Source: Novosphingobium sp. (GTDB lineage: Bacteria > Pseudomonadota > Alphaproteobacteria > Sphingomonadales > Sphingomonadaceae). Taken from it: a DNA stretch of 59,797 nt. This document shows positions 8,057 through 16,984 of the stretch, one piece after another. A model generated the notes under the pieces. The model saw only the letters and a program-made list of their open reading frames with translations. It was not told the origin of the DNA and made no database searches. A program made the position numbers and the translations under genes. The stretch spans positions 1-59,797 of the forward strand of contig NZ_JANXWG010000021.1 in assembly GCF_025351285.1 (NCBI RefSeq), given 5' to 3'. Position 1 is the first letter of the stretch. Each line of letters starts with the position of its first letter.

Positions 8057-9181
8057 ATGCTGCAACTCGCCGTCGTCCTGCCCACTTACAAGGAACGCGC
8101 CAACATCGCGCCGATGGTTGCGCGGCTCGATGCCGCGCTGACCGGACTGGCGTGGGAGGCGATCTTTGTCGATGACAACAGCCCCGATGGAACCAGCGAC
8201 GAAATCCGGCGCATCGCGCAGGCCGATCCGCGCATCCGCGTGATCGAGCGGATCGGGCGGCGCGGGCTGGCTTCGGCGGCGATCGAGGGGATGTGCGCCA
8301 CCGCGGCGCCAATCGTGGCGGTGATGGATGCCGACCAGCAGCACGATCCCGAACTGCTGCCCAGGATGTACGCGGTCGTTTCGACCGACGAATGCGACGT
8401 CGCCTATGCCTCGCGCTTTGCCGAAGGCGCCAGCACCGAAGCCTGGGGCCGCCCCGACCGGGTCAAGGCCAGCGGCATGGCCAACTCGATCGCACGGCGC
8501 GTGACTGGCGTGGACTTGTCCGATCCGATGAGCGGCTACTTCATGCTGCCCGCGAAAATCCTGCGCGCCGATGCACACCGGCTGTCGGGCGTGGGCTTCA
8601 AGATCCTGCTCGATATCCTCGCCACCGTAGACGCGCCGCTGCGGATCAAGGAATTTCCGCTCAACTTCACCGCGCGCACCGAAGGCGAAAGCAAGCTCGA
8701 TCGCACGGTGGTGCTCGAATTCCTGATCGGGCTTTACGACAAGTGGCTGGGCCGGATCATCCCGACCCGTTTCGCGCTGTTCGGCACCGTGGGCGCGTTG
8801 GGCGTGGCGGTGCAGTTCGCCGGCTTGTGGGCGATGCTGCACCTGCTGCTGGGCGAACGGTTCATCTATGGCCACTGGTCGAGCAACACCGCGTTCAACG
8901 TGGCCAATACGGTCGCGGCGATCTTCGCGATGACCTTCAATTTTGTGCTCAACAACGAGTTCACGTATGCCGACAAGCGGCTGCGCGGGTTCGGGCCGTT
9001 GCTGCGTGGATGGCTCAAGTTCGCGCTGACCTGCTCGCTCGGGCTGCTGACCAATGTCGGTTCGGCCGCGGCGCTCAAGGCGATGGGCTTCCACGCGGTG
9101 GTCGCGGTGCTGGTCGGCATCGTGCTGGGATCGGTGTGGAACTTCGCGCTGTCATCGCGGTTTGTCTGGGGCAAGTACTAG
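8057..9181 (+). CDS. Polyprenol-phosphate glycosyltransferase (GT2) fused to a GtrA-type membrane domain
   Basis: 374 residues. The N-terminal ~235 residues are a family 2 glycosyltransferase like dolichol-phosphate mannosyltransferase (LPTYKERANI, VDDNSPDGT, then MDADQQHDP as the DxD metal/nucleotide-sugar site, and DPMSGYFML). The C-terminal ~130 residues are a GtrA-type bundle of four hydrophobic helices starting at TRFALFGTVGALGV. It would transfer a hexose to a lipid carrier at the inner membrane for later use in polysaccharide or lipid modification. A lipid-phosphatase gene overlaps its 3' end, consistent with a shared lipid-carrier role. The Shine-Dalgarno signal is weak. Confidence 0.88.
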   Translation: MLQLAVVLPTYKERANIAPMVARLDAALTGLAWEAIFVDDNSPDGTSDEIRRIAQADPRIRVIERIGRRGLASAAIEGMCATAAPIVAVMDADQQHDPELLPRMYAVVSTDECDVAYASRFAEGASTEAWGRPDRVKASGMANSIARRVTGVDLSDPMSGYFMLPAKILRADAHRLSGVGFKILLDILATVDAPLRIKEFPLNFTARTEGESKLDRTVVLEFLIGLYDKWLGRIIPTRFALFGTVGALGVAVQFAGLWAMLHLLLGERFIYGHWSSNTAFNVANTVAAIFAMTFNFVLNNEFTYADKRLRGFGPLLRGWLKFALTCSLGLLTNVGSAAALKAMGFHAVVAVLVGIVLGSVWNFALSSRFVWGKY

Positions 9182-9857
9182 GACACCCGCCATCGCGCTT
9201 TCGATCCGCCGTTCCGCGCTCCAGCCCGCTGTGTGGCTGCTGGCGTTGTCGCTGGCGGGGATCGCGCTGTTCATCGCATCCGAATTGCTCGAGGGCGACA
9301 GCTTCGCGTTCGATCGCTCGATCCTGCTCGCGCTGCGCCAGCCCGGACATCCCGACGTACCGATCGGCCCGGCGTGGCTCGAGCAATCGGCGGTCGACAT
9401 CAGCGCGCTGGGCGGGTTCACGCTGATCACGCTGTTCGGCGGCTTCGGCGTGGCATTCCTGCTCGCACTGCACCGGCGGGCCGAGGCGGCCTGGATCGGC
9501 ATTGCGCTGGTGGGCGCAACGCTGCTTAACGCCGGCCTCAAGCAATGGCTGCACCGCCCCCGCCCCGAACTGGTCCCGCACCTGGCGCGGGTGACCAGCC
9601 TCAGTTTCCCCAGCGGCCACGCGATGGTTTCCTCGGCGGTCTACCTTACGCTCGCGATCATGCTGGGGGAAGCACAGCCTGCGCTCAGGCGCTACTTCGT
9701 CGCGCTGGCGGTCACGCTGGTCGTGCTGATCGGATGCACGCGCATCTACCTGGGCGTCCACTGGCCATCCGATGTGCTGGCCGGCTGGGCACTGGGATCG
9801 GCATGGGCGCTGGCGGTCTACGCCATGAAGCACCGGATCGGGCACCGGTCCGCCTGA
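9162..9857 (+). CDS. PAP2-family membrane lipid phosphatase
   Basis: About 231 residues with several hydrophobic segments and the three phosphatidic-acid-phosphatase motifs: KQWLHRPRP (K-x6-RP), SFPSGHAM and TRIYLGVHWPSD. The usual serine of the third motif is threonine. It would dephosphorylate a lipid phosphate, perhaps a polyprenyl pyrophosphate or the carrier used by the upstream glycosyltransferase. The start is uncertain: no ATG fits. I chose a TTG at 9162 that overlaps the glycosyltransferase by 20 bp and keeps the arginine-rich end before the first helix; a GTG at 9231 is the alternative. Confidence 0.85.
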   Translation: MSGASTRTPAIALSIRRSALQPAVWLLALSLAGIALFIASELLEGDSFAFDRSILLALRQPGHPDVPIGPAWLEQSAVDISALGGFTLITLFGGFGVAFLLALHRRAEAAWIGIALVGATLLNAGLKQWLHRPRPELVPHLARVTSLSFPSGHAMVSSAVYLTLAIMLGEAQPALRRYFVALAVTLVVLIGCTRIYLGVHWPSDVLAGWALGSAWALAVYAMKHRIGHRSA

Positions 9858-9868
9858 ACTTCGCGCTG

Positions 9869-9890
9869 GCCCCGGCGGCCAAGCCGGGGC
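9869..9890 (+). terminator. GC-rich hairpin between PAP2 gene and glutaminase gene
   Basis: A perfect 8-bp stem GCCCCGGC/GCCGGGGC with a 6-base loop lies 11 bp after the phosphatase stop. No T-run follows, so it is only a possible attenuator or terminator. Confidence 0.35.
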
Positions 9891-9923
9891 ACATTGCCAT
9901 TCACGACATGCAGGGGGCTGACC

Positions 9924-10871
9924 GTGGATCGTTTGCAGGACATCGTTGCCGACATCGCGGCCGAAATGGCCGATGTGCAGGACCGCGGCACCGTCGCCAA
10001 CTACATCCCGGCGCTCGCCAACGTATCACCGAAGCATTTCGGCATGTGCATCGTCGGCGCCGATGGTTCGGTGCACAAGGCGGGCGATGCCGAGATGCCG
10101 TTCTCGATCCAGTCGATCAGCAAGGTGTTCGGCCTCACCATCGCGCTCGGCACGGTGGGCGATGCGCTGTGGAAGCGCGTGGGGCGCGAGCCTTCGGGCA
10201 GCGCGTTCAACTCGATTGTCCAGTTGGAAACCGAACACGGCATCCCACGCAACCCGTTCATCAACGCCGGCGCGATCGTCATTTCGGACATCCTGCTCGG
10301 CCGCTACGAACCGCGCGAGGCGCTTGGCGAAATCCTGCGTTTCGTGCGCGAACTGGCGGGCGACCATTCGATCATGATCGACGAGGAGGTGGCGCGCGGC
10401 GAGGCCGAAACCGGTTTCCGCAACCAGGCGCTGGCCGCCTACATGCGCAGCTTCGGCAATATCCACCACGCCATCGAACTGCCGCTGGGGCTCTATTTCC
10501 ACCAGTGCGCGCTGTCGATGAACTGCCACCAACTCGCACTGGCCGGCCGTTACCTGATGAGCGACGGCAAGAATCCCGCGACCGGCCGCTCGGTGGTTTC
10601 GCCGCAGCGCGCCCGCCGCATCAACGCGCTGATGATCACTTGCGGGCACTACGACGGATCGGGCGAATTCGCTTACCGGGTCGGCCTTCCGGGCAAGTCG
10701 GGCGTGGGCGGCGGCATCCTGGCGGTGGCGCCGGGGCTGGCCTCGATCGCGGTATGGTCGCCCGGGCTGAACGAGCGCGGCAATTCGCAACTGGGCGCGA
10801 TGGCGCTTGAACGGCTGGTCCAGCGCACCGGCTGGTCGGTTTTCGAACCGGTCACGCCGCTGTTGGGCTGA
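9924..10871 (+). CDS. glsA: Glutaminase A
   Basis: A 315-residue serine-dependent beta-lactamase-fold glutaminase that hydrolyses glutamine to glutamate and ammonia in the cytoplasm. The S-x-x-K catalytic pair is visible in [11 protein letters not shown] (serine near residue 64, lysine near 67), with NPFINAGAI and [12 protein letters not shown] as further family motifs. The length fits the usual 305-310 residues. I chose the GTG at 9924 because a strong CAGGGGG sits eight bases upstream; an ATG further upstream would add ten unrelated residues. Confidence 0.93.
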   Translation: MDRLQDIVADIAAEMADVQDRGTVANYIPALANVSPKHFGMCIVGADGSVHKAGDAEMPFSIQSISKVFGLTIALGTVGDALWKRVGREPSGSAFNSIVQLETEHGIPRNPFINAGAIVISDILLGRYEPREALGEILRFVRELAGDHSIMIDEEVARGEAETGFRNQALAAYMRSFGNIHHAIELPLGLYFHQCALSMNCHQLALAGRYLMSDGKNPATGRSVVSPQRARRINALMITCGHYDGSGEFAYRVGLPGKSGVGGGILAVAPGLASIAVWSPGLNERGNSQLGAMALERLVQRTGWSVFEPVTPLLG

Positions 10872-10963
10872 AACCGGGCCAGCCGCTGGAACCATCTGCA
10901 CAACAAGGCTTTGTCTTGGTGAACCGGGGCAATCGGGCCCCTCCTCAGCAAGGCAAATCGCGC

Positions 10964-11272
10964 GTGTTCACGCAACTCAACCCCACCATCCCGCTCCACG
11001 TTCTCGGCAAGGGCGATGGTTATGCCATCGGCATGATCGACTACGGGCAGGAGCACAACCTGATCTGGGTTACCGCAATCGACGAGACCGGCGAGATCTG
11101 GTGCGCGCCCAACAGCAAGGTCCGGCTCGGCAAGAACTGGACGATGGGCCGCGGCGAAAGTGCGTTGATTTCCCAGGACAATGTGCAGTTGCGGGAACAC
11201 GCCAACGGCCACCCGGTCACGATGAACGGCCGACAATCGCAAGCGGTTTGCGATCACGATCAAGCCGGATGA
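10964..11272 (+). CDS. Conserved hypothetical protein
   Basis: About 102 residues, beginning at a GTG preceded by AAGG. It contains the core GDGYAIGMIDYGQEHNLIWV and EIWCAPNSKVRLGKNW, which I recognise from short uncharacterised proteins in sphingomonads but cannot name. There is no signal peptide or membrane helix; the pattern of short strands suggests a small beta protein. Its last 56 bp overlap the 3' end of the convergent glycerate kinase gene. An in-frame TTG at 10916 would add 16 residues. Confidence 0.65.
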   Translation: MFTQLNPTIPLHVLGKGDGYAIGMIDYGQEHNLIWVTAIDETGEIWCAPNSKVRLGKNWTMGRGESALISQDNVQLREHANGHPVTMNGRQSQAVCDHDQAG

Positions 11273-12050
11273 CGAGGTCTGCGCGATCGGGCATTTCAGC
11301 CAGGATATGGCGCGTAAGCCGTTCATAATGCTGGATGAAGCGTGCGATCTGGCCCGCGTCCATGACACCCGCTCCGGCTTGCTCCTGCTCCAGCCGCCAG
11401 TCCGCCACCACCTCGAACCCCGGTGCGGCGAGCAGCACAAGCACACCGATCCGCGCGAACAGCCGCTGATAGTCGCCCGCAAGTTCCGCGTTGACCCAGC
11501 GGCGCCAGTGGCCGTCGGCATCCTCCCCCGCTTCGAGCGCGTTGACCGGATCGACCAGCGCCGCCGCCGCTTGTGGCCGTGCGCCCACGCACCAGCCTTC
11601 GAACACCAACAAGTCGAGCGACCCCGGCACCGCCGTCCATTGCGCTTCGGGCGCGCGGTCATCGGTGGCCTTGTCGAAGCGCGGCAGGCACACCGCCTCC
11701 CCCGCCTCGACCCGCACCAGCAAGTCCAGTCCCAGCGCCACATCGTGCGTTCCCGGTACGCCGCGCGTGGCCAGCAATGGGTGGACCTCGCGCGCCAGCA
11801 CCGACCGCTCGGCGCGGGTGCGGTAGAGATCATCGAGCGATAGCGCGGCCGCGGCCAGCCCCCGCCGTGTCGCCGCGTCCACCAGCGCTGCGGCCAGCGT
11901 CGACTTGCCCGACCCCTGCGCGCCGCACAGTCCAAGCACGAGCGGGTGGCGGCCCGGTTTCGAGTCCACCAACGCCATGATTGCTGCCAGAATCGCCGGA
12001 TCCGCCCGAGTGCCCGATTGACGCTGAACGGGATTTTTGTGCGCTGTCAC
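11217..12050 (-). CDS. D-glycerate 3-kinase-like P-loop kinase
   Basis: About 277 residues. A Walker A loop is clear (GLCGAQGSGKST), followed by ALSLDDLYR, GVPGTHDVALG and LVFEGWCVGARP, which match the plant/YggC-type glycerate kinases related to phosphoribulokinase. It would phosphorylate glycerate to 3-phosphoglycerate with ATP. The start GTG shares the bases GTGA with the stop of the upstream gene, indicating translational coupling; a TTG four codons upstream is the alternative. The convergent small gene overlaps its 3' end. Confidence 0.82.
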   Translation of the reverse strand: MTAHKNPVQRQSGTRADPAILAAIMALVDSKPGRHPLVLGLCGAQGSGKSTLAAALVDAATRRGLAAAALSLDDLYRTRAERSVLAREVHPLLATRGVPGTHDVALGLDLLVRVEAGEAVCLPRFDKATDDRAPEAQWTAVPGSLDLLVFEGWCVGARPQAAAALVDPVNALEAGEDADGHWRRWVNAELAGDYQRLFARIGVLVLLAAPGFEVVADWRLEQEQAGAGVMDAGQIARFIQHYERLTRHILAEMPDRADLVIRLDRDRKPLAIVGRSS

Positions 12051-12499
12051 CTTTCGGTCCAACCCGCGGTTAGCACCGACCGGTCAAGCACAGCCAGCCA
12101 TCGCAGAATCGCCGAATTGTCGGGCCTCTGCTCGGTCCAGGCATGGTGCCCGCGCCGCATCACCACCCGCAGCACACCCCCGAATGCCCGCCGCCGCCAC
12201 TCACCGGGCGTGATCTTCCGTTTTGGAGGTAACGGCGCTTTGTGGACGACTGTGAACACCTTCGCCACAGCCCACGCCGCCGCAAAACTCTCCGCCCCAT
12301 CGCGTGCACGCAGTCGCCACGCGCTTTCGCGGCTCATCCCCACCCGCGCCGCCGCCGCCGCAACCGACCCCGTCTCCGCCAGCGCGCCGATGAATTGCGC
12401 CTGCCGCGCCGGCGTCCACCCATCGCGGCGGGCGCGCGTGGGGGCGGGGGCAAACGCTGGAATTCGCGGGCGGCGGCAGACGGGAAGTACGTGGCTCAT
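12047..12499 (-). CDS. Small helix-turn-helix protein, unknown role
   Basis: About 150 residues. WTPARQAQFIGALAETGSV, followed by AAAARVGMSRESAWRLRAR, is a helix-turn-helix of the kind seen in short uncharacterised sphingomonad DNA-binding proteins, and the rest is basic (for example PPKRKITPGEWRRRAF). It may be a transcription factor. It overlaps the glycerate kinase gene by four bases (GTGA), so the two are likely expressed together. The ATG at 12499 is preferred; an ATG 29 codons upstream gives an unconvincing extension. Confidence 0.65.
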   Translation of the reverse strand: MSHVLPVCRRPRIPAFAPAPTRARRDGWTPARQAQFIGALAETGSVAAAAARVGMSRESAWRLRARDGAESFAAAWAVAKVFTVVHKAPLPPKRKITPGEWRRRAFGGVLRVVMRRGHHAWTEQRPDNSAILRWLAVLDRSVLTAGWTER

Positions 12500-12589
12500 C
12501 GCGCAGGATAAGCCACAATTCGCGGCTGTAGGAAAGTGTGGGGCTTCGCGGACGAACGGTGGGATCACGCGTTGAACTGCAACCAAACC

Positions 12590-14044
12590 TCAGAGCCCCG
12601 GCCCCACATCGCGCCCCGCCCACGCCGCCACGCGCTCGGCTTGCGGGTTGGCTTCGACGCGATCGGCCAGGTCGAACACCTTGACCGGCCATACTGTGGG
12701 GGCGTGCGCGGGCCAGCCTGCATCGGGCGCGCCGTGGTGGATGAAGTGCGCCCAGTGCGCCACCATCCGCGTCCCCAGCGCGGCGCGGAAGCCTTTCATC
12801 GGGCCGCCGCGCGCCAGTGCCGCCAGCCATCCGCGCATCGGCCACATCAGCGTCAGTTCGAGCGCGTGGGTCGCGCCGGCGATCGGGTGGGCGTAGTCGA
12901 AGCGGTAGAACCAGGTCGGCTGGTGCGCAGAATGCCGCTGCGCGAAGTTGCGCGTGGGCATCGCGAAAACCACATCGGTAGCCAGCGCGCGGCGGCCCTT
13001 GGTGGTGCGCGAATAGGTCGCCAGCACGCGCGCGGCGTGTTCGGGGCCGAGTTGCGCGGTCAGCAGCGCTTCCAATTGCGGCCAGCGCGTCGGCAGGATT
13101 TCGCCGGGCATGATCTCGAACAGCCGCACTTCGTCGCGGTTGGCGCCCGCGATCAAGGGCACGGGGGCGGTTGGTGCGGCGTGCGCGGCGGCCAGGTCGG
13201 GCGGCAGCGCATCGTCATCGAACCAAGGCGCAGCGGGGATGCCGGCGGGGTTCTCCGCGCCGACTTTGGCTTGTGCGGCGAACAGCGCTTCGAGCGGTAC
13301 GCTGCGCATCTTTTCCAGGCTGCCCTGATCGAGATCGAGCAGTTCGGCATAACGCCTTGCGATCGCGCGGGATTTCTCGCGGCTGTGGATCAGGCTGACC
13401 GCGCCGCTTTGCATGATGGCGCCGTGGAACAAGCCCCACGCCGGTTTGTGCAGCATCAGCAGCGAGACCGACATCGAGCCCGCACTTTCGCCACCGATCG
13501 TCACCCGCGCGGGATCGCCGCCGAAGCGCGCGATATTGTCGCGCACCCATTCGAGCGCCGCCACCTGGTCGCGCAAGCCCAGGTTCGAGGGCAGTTCGGG
13601 CAGCCCCAGCACTTCGCCGAAGTTGACCCAGCCGAGCACGCCCAGCCGGTAATTGATCGTGACAACCACCACGCCGTGCGTCCGCGCCATCGCCGATCCA
13701 TCGTAGGGATTGCCGCTGCCGCCCACGAACGCGCCGCCGTGAATCCACACATAGACGGGGCGCGGTTGGTCGCTGGGTTCCTTTGGCGCGTAAACGTTGA
13801 TGACCAGGCAATCCTCATCGAACCCCGCCTGCCGGATCATCGCGCGCTTGGGGTTGTTGCCGAACATCTGTGGCGATTGGGCCCCAAGTTTCGTGGCATC
13901 GCGCGGCTCGGTCCACGGCGCGGGCGGGCGCGGCGCGCCGAAGCGCTCGGCCTGCGCGAAGGGTATGCCCAGCCAGCGCCGAACACCGTCGCGCGCCTCG
14001 CCCATGACCGGTCCCGCCCCGGTCTCGACCTGCAATTGCCCCAT
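12590..14044 (-). CDS. Type B carboxylesterase
   Basis: 484 residues of the cholinesterase/carboxylesterase family. Visible landmarks are the oxyanion loop VWIHGGAF, the partner motif EDCLVINVYAP and the nucleophile elbow GGESAGS (serine near residue 188), followed by GAIMQSGAV. No signal peptide is seen, so it is probably cytoplasmic. It would hydrolyse carboxylic esters; the substrate is unknown. Two ATG codons are adjacent; the second (14044) has better spacing to the GGGGGA ribosome-binding site. Confidence 0.9.
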   Translation of the reverse strand: MGQLQVETGAGPVMGEARDGVRRWLGIPFAQAERFGAPRPPAPWTEPRDATKLGAQSPQMFGNNPKRAMIRQAGFDEDCLVINVYAPKEPSDQPRPVYVWIHGGAFVGGSGNPYDGSAMARTHGVVVVTINYRLGVLGWVNFGEVLGLPELPSNLGLRDQVAALEWVRDNIARFGGDPARVTIGGESAGSMSVSLLMLHKPAWGLFHGAIMQSGAVSLIHSREKSRAIARRYAELLDLDQGSLEKMRSVPLEALFAAQAKVGAENPAGIPAAPWFDDDALPPDLAAAHAAPTAPVPLIAGANRDEVRLFEIMPGEILPTRWPQLEALLTAQLGPEHAARVLATYSRTTKGRRALATDVVFAMPTRNFAQRHSAHQPTWFYRFDYAHPIAGATHALELTLMWPMRGWLAALARGGPMKGFRAALGTRMVAHWAHFIHHGAPDAGWPAHAPTVWPVKVFDLADRVEANPQAERVAAWAGRDVGPGL

Positions 14045-14176
14045 CATTCCCCCAATCTCGCCCGAATATCCGCCAAGCGCAATCCACTTGCCCCTGCCCC
14101 CGGCTGCCCGCTAACCCCATGCGGCCGGCATCCGACCGCCTGCCGAACCAATGCGGCGCAATAACAGGAAAAAGTC

Positions 14177-15076
14177 ATGGCCGGCGGATTGGTTGCCCTT
14201 CTCGACGATATCGCCACGATCGCCAAGCTGGCGGCGGCCTCGCTCGATGATATCGGCGCGGCGGCGGGGAAAGCGGGGATCAAGTCGGCCGGGGTGGTGG
14301 TCGATGATGCCGCCGTTACCCCGCGTTATGTCACCGGCTTCACGGCCGACCGCGAACTGCCGATCATCTGGCGGATTGCCAAGGGGTCGCTGTTCAACAA
14401 GCTGGTCATCATCACGCCGGCAATCCTGCTGCTTTCGGTGATGCTGCCAGCGGCGATCACGCCCATCCTGATGATTGGCGGCGCGTATCTGTGTTTCGAA
14501 GGCGCGGAGAAGGTTATCCACGCGCTGACTCACAAGGCGGATCTGGCTGCGGAGGCCGAAGGGCTTGCCGAACCGGGCCATGAGGACATCATGATCAAGG
14601 GTGCGATCCGCACCGACTTCATCCTGTCGGGCGAAATCATGGTCATCGCGCTCAATGAAGTGGCGGGCCAAGCCCTTGGCTTGCGCGCTGCGGCGCTGGT
14701 GGTGGTGGCCATCGCGATCACCGCCATGGTTTATGGCGTCGTTGGCCTGATCGTCAAAATGGACGATATCGGCCTGAACCTTTCGCGGCGCAAGCTTGGC
14801 GCAACCCGCGCCGTGGGCCGCGCGCTCGTGCAGGCCATGCCCAAGGTGCTGGCCGCGCTGGCCTTCATCGGCACCGCGGCGATGCTATGGGTCGGCGGGC
14901 AGATCATCGTCCACAGCACCGGCGCGCACCCCGCCGAATGGCTGGGCCTGTATCACGGCGCAGCGGCGTGGCTGGCCGATGTCGTCATCTGCGGCGTGAT
15001 CGGACTGGCGCTCGGCGCAGTGATCGCCGGCGTGTTGCATCTGGTCAAAGCGGCGACGGGCGCCAAGGCGGGATAA
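14177..15076 (+). CDS. DUF808 (YedI-like) inner-membrane protein
   Basis: 299 residues. The start MAGGLVALLDDIATIAKLAA and the segment YLCFEGAEKVIHALTHK are hallmarks of the DUF808 family. Several hydrophobic helices follow (LVIITPAILLLSVMLPAAI, LVVVAIAITAMVYGVVGLIV, and two near the C-terminus). The molecular function of the family is unknown. An AGGAAAAAG ribosome-binding site precedes the ATG. It is a single gene, convergent with the next one. Confidence 0.88.
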   Translation: MAGGLVALLDDIATIAKLAAASLDDIGAAAGKAGIKSAGVVVDDAAVTPRYVTGFTADRELPIIWRIAKGSLFNKLVIITPAILLLSVMLPAAITPILMIGGAYLCFEGAEKVIHALTHKADLAAEAEGLAEPGHEDIMIKGAIRTDFILSGEIMVIALNEVAGQALGLRAAALVVVAIAITAMVYGVVGLIVKMDDIGLNLSRRKLGATRAVGRALVQAMPKVLAALAFIGTAAMLWVGGQIIVHSTGAHPAEWLGLYHGAAAWLADVVICGVIGLALGAVIAGVLHLVKAATGAKAG

Positions 15077-15092
15077 TGCGGCCTGGATACGC

Positions 15093-16163
15093 TCATTGCG
15101 CAAGCTTCAGGTGCTTGCGGAAGAACCGCGCCATCACATCGAACGCCTCGCGCGATTCGGGCAGGCTGGCATCGTAGAAGAACGCATGCCCCAGGCCATC
15201 CCACACGTGCAGATCGGCTTCGACCCCGGCCTTGACCAGTTCGCGGTGCGTGTTGACCGCGCTGCTCAATTCGGGCGCGCGGGTGGCGGTGATCACCAGC
15301 GTGGGCGGGAACTTGCGCAGCACTTCGGGGGTGAGGATCGGCGAGGCGAGCGGGTTGGTCTCGTCGCCGGGGTGGAAATATTGCCGTTCGCGGTCGGCGG
15401 GGGCCAGCGCCTGGAACGGGCGGCCATAGGCGCGGCTGTCGCCGCCCCAGCGCGCGTCGGCCGAGGCGCAGAAAATGCCGACGGCACCGGGCAGCGGCAG
15501 CTTTTCCTTGAGGAACCACGCCATGCTCTCGGCGGCCAGCAGCCCGCCGGCCGAGCAGCCGAACACCGCGATGTCCTGCGGTTTGTGCGTCTTGAGCAAC
15601 GCGCGATAGACCGTGGCGACGTCCTCGCTCGCCGCCGGAAACCAGTGTTCGGGGCCCTGCCGGTAAGTCATCGACACCACTTCGACTTTGGCCAGCCCCG
15701 CCAGCGGGATGCCCTCGATCGATCCGGTGCCGTCGGCCGTGCCCATCACGAAGCCGCCGCCAGGCAGGTTGAGCAGGATCTTGCGCGCGTTGGCAGCGGG
15801 CATGGCTTTCGGCACCATATGCACCAGCCGGATCGTCCCGAGCATTTCGGTGCGGGTGGTGACGCCGTATGTGGCTTTCACCTTGTCGATGCGCGGCGCC
15901 ATGTATTGGCCGATTTTGGCGCGCAGTTCGCCCGCTTTGCCCGCAGCCAGCGCGGCGATCATCGGTGCTTCCATGTCGGCGGGGCTGCGCGGCATGGTCT
16001 TTTTCGCCTCGTCGCTGGCGTAGATCGACGGGGGCAGCTTGAATGCGGGCACGTTCACCGTGCCGTCGGGTTCGATCGACCCCGCCGCCTGCTGCGCGTG
16101 AGCGCCGGGCACGCCCAAAGCCATGAGCGCCAGCGCGCCGAGCACCGATTGCCTCAGATTCAT
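15093..16163 (-). CDS. Exported alpha/beta-hydrolase of the HSL esterase type
   Basis: 356 residues, with an N-terminal signal peptide (MNLRQSVLGALALMALG, then AHAQQ). The nucleophile elbow is FGCSAGG (serine near 204), and GLGHAF near the end supplies the probable histidine. The oxyanion motif normally HGGG in hormone-sensitive-lipase-type esterases reads PGGG here (LNLPGGGFVMG). It is probably a periplasmic esterase. The ATG at 16163 has a GGAAGGAA site at good spacing; a start nine codons upstream would bury the signal peptide. Confidence 0.85.
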   Translation of the reverse strand: MNLRQSVLGALALMALGVPGAHAQQAAGSIEPDGTVNVPAFKLPPSIYASDEAKKTMPRSPADMEAPMIAALAAGKAGELRAKIGQYMAPRIDKVKATYGVTTRTEMLGTIRLVHMVPKAMPAANARKILLNLPGGGFVMGTADGTGSIEGIPLAGLAKVEVVSMTYRQGPEHWFPAASEDVATVYRALLKTHKPQDIAVFGCSAGGLLAAESMAWFLKEKLPLPGAVGIFCASADARWGGDSRAYGRPFQALAPADRERQYFHPGDETNPLASPILTPEVLRKFPPTLVITATRAPELSSAVNTHRELVKAGVEADLHVWDGLGHAFFYDASLPESREAFDVMARFFRKHLKLAQ

Positions 16164-16336
16164 CGCGGTTCCTTCCCATTGGGCACCCATTCGTCGTCAT
16201 GCGAGGGCGCGGTTCGTCTGCGCAGACTATCGGTGCGGCGCGCGGTTACAAAGCCGCTCGTCACTTATCGGCCTGGCGATACGCGGGTTGGGCGCAGCGG
16301 CGCTATGCAGCGTCAAACCGGTGGGAGACGAAGGCC

Positions 16337-16861
16337 ATGAACGCGTTGGAACGGCTGGTGGCGAAGGACGAAATCCGCGAACTGGCGCTGCTTTATTCGC
16401 GCGGGGTGGACCGCAAGGACATCGCGCTGCTGCGGACGCTGTATGCCAGGGACGGCACCGACGATCACAGCCCTTACTTCAAGGGCACCGGTGAGGCTTA
16501 TGTCGACTGGCTTGAACGCAGCCTGCCGCAAATGCACGCCGGCGCGCATCATGTGTGCAACCACCTGATCGCGCTGGTCGATGACGGCGGAAGCGCCGAG
16601 GGCGAGGTCTATGCGATCGCCTGGCACCTGGTGCCCGACCGCTCCGAAGGTGCCGCGCCCGGCGCCTTGGCGCACGATGTGCAGGCGGTGCGCTACATCG
16701 ATCGCTACGCCCGCGAAGACGGGCGCTGGAAGTTCGCCGCGCGCGTGCTGAGCTTCGACATGCAACTGTTGCTGCCCGATGCCCATGCCGGCGCGAAGCC
16801 CGATCCATCGGCGGACGCGAGCTATTCTGTTCTGGGCCTGCCGCTGTTCGCGCGCCGGTAA
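16337..16861 (+). CDS. SnoaL/NTF2-like small-molecule enzyme or binding protein
   Basis: 174 residues with the cone-fold pattern of SnoaL-like proteins: a first helix NALERLVAKDEIRELALLYSRG, DRKDIALLRTLYARDG, then HHVCNHLIALVDDG and a strand-rich second half. Members act as dehydratases, isomerases or hydrolases, often in aromatic, steroid or polyketide metabolism. The ATG follows GGGAGACGAAGG. It is upstream of two SDR genes on the same strand, so it may belong to the same catabolic unit. Confidence 0.75.
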   Translation: MNALERLVAKDEIRELALLYSRGVDRKDIALLRTLYARDGTDDHSPYFKGTGEAYVDWLERSLPQMHAGAHHVCNHLIALVDDGGSAEGEVYAIAWHLVPDRSEGAAPGALAHDVQAVRYIDRYAREDGRWKFAARVLSFDMQLLLPDAHAGAKPDPSADASYSVLGLPLFARR

Positions 16862-16984
16862 CTTCGCAGCCAACCCCCATCGCTCCGGTGATGGTGCGGG
16901 CCCGGCGCGGGGCGCGGGTTGACGATGCGCGCGCCAATGCTGTTGATCCCGCGCAACACCGCACCACGCAGAAGGACCCATGCC

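Noticed and set aside
12536..14164. 542-codon plus-strand frame opposite the carboxylesterase
   Set aside because: The minus-strand frame holds the complete esterase with GGESAGS; the opposite frame is a GC-driven shadow.
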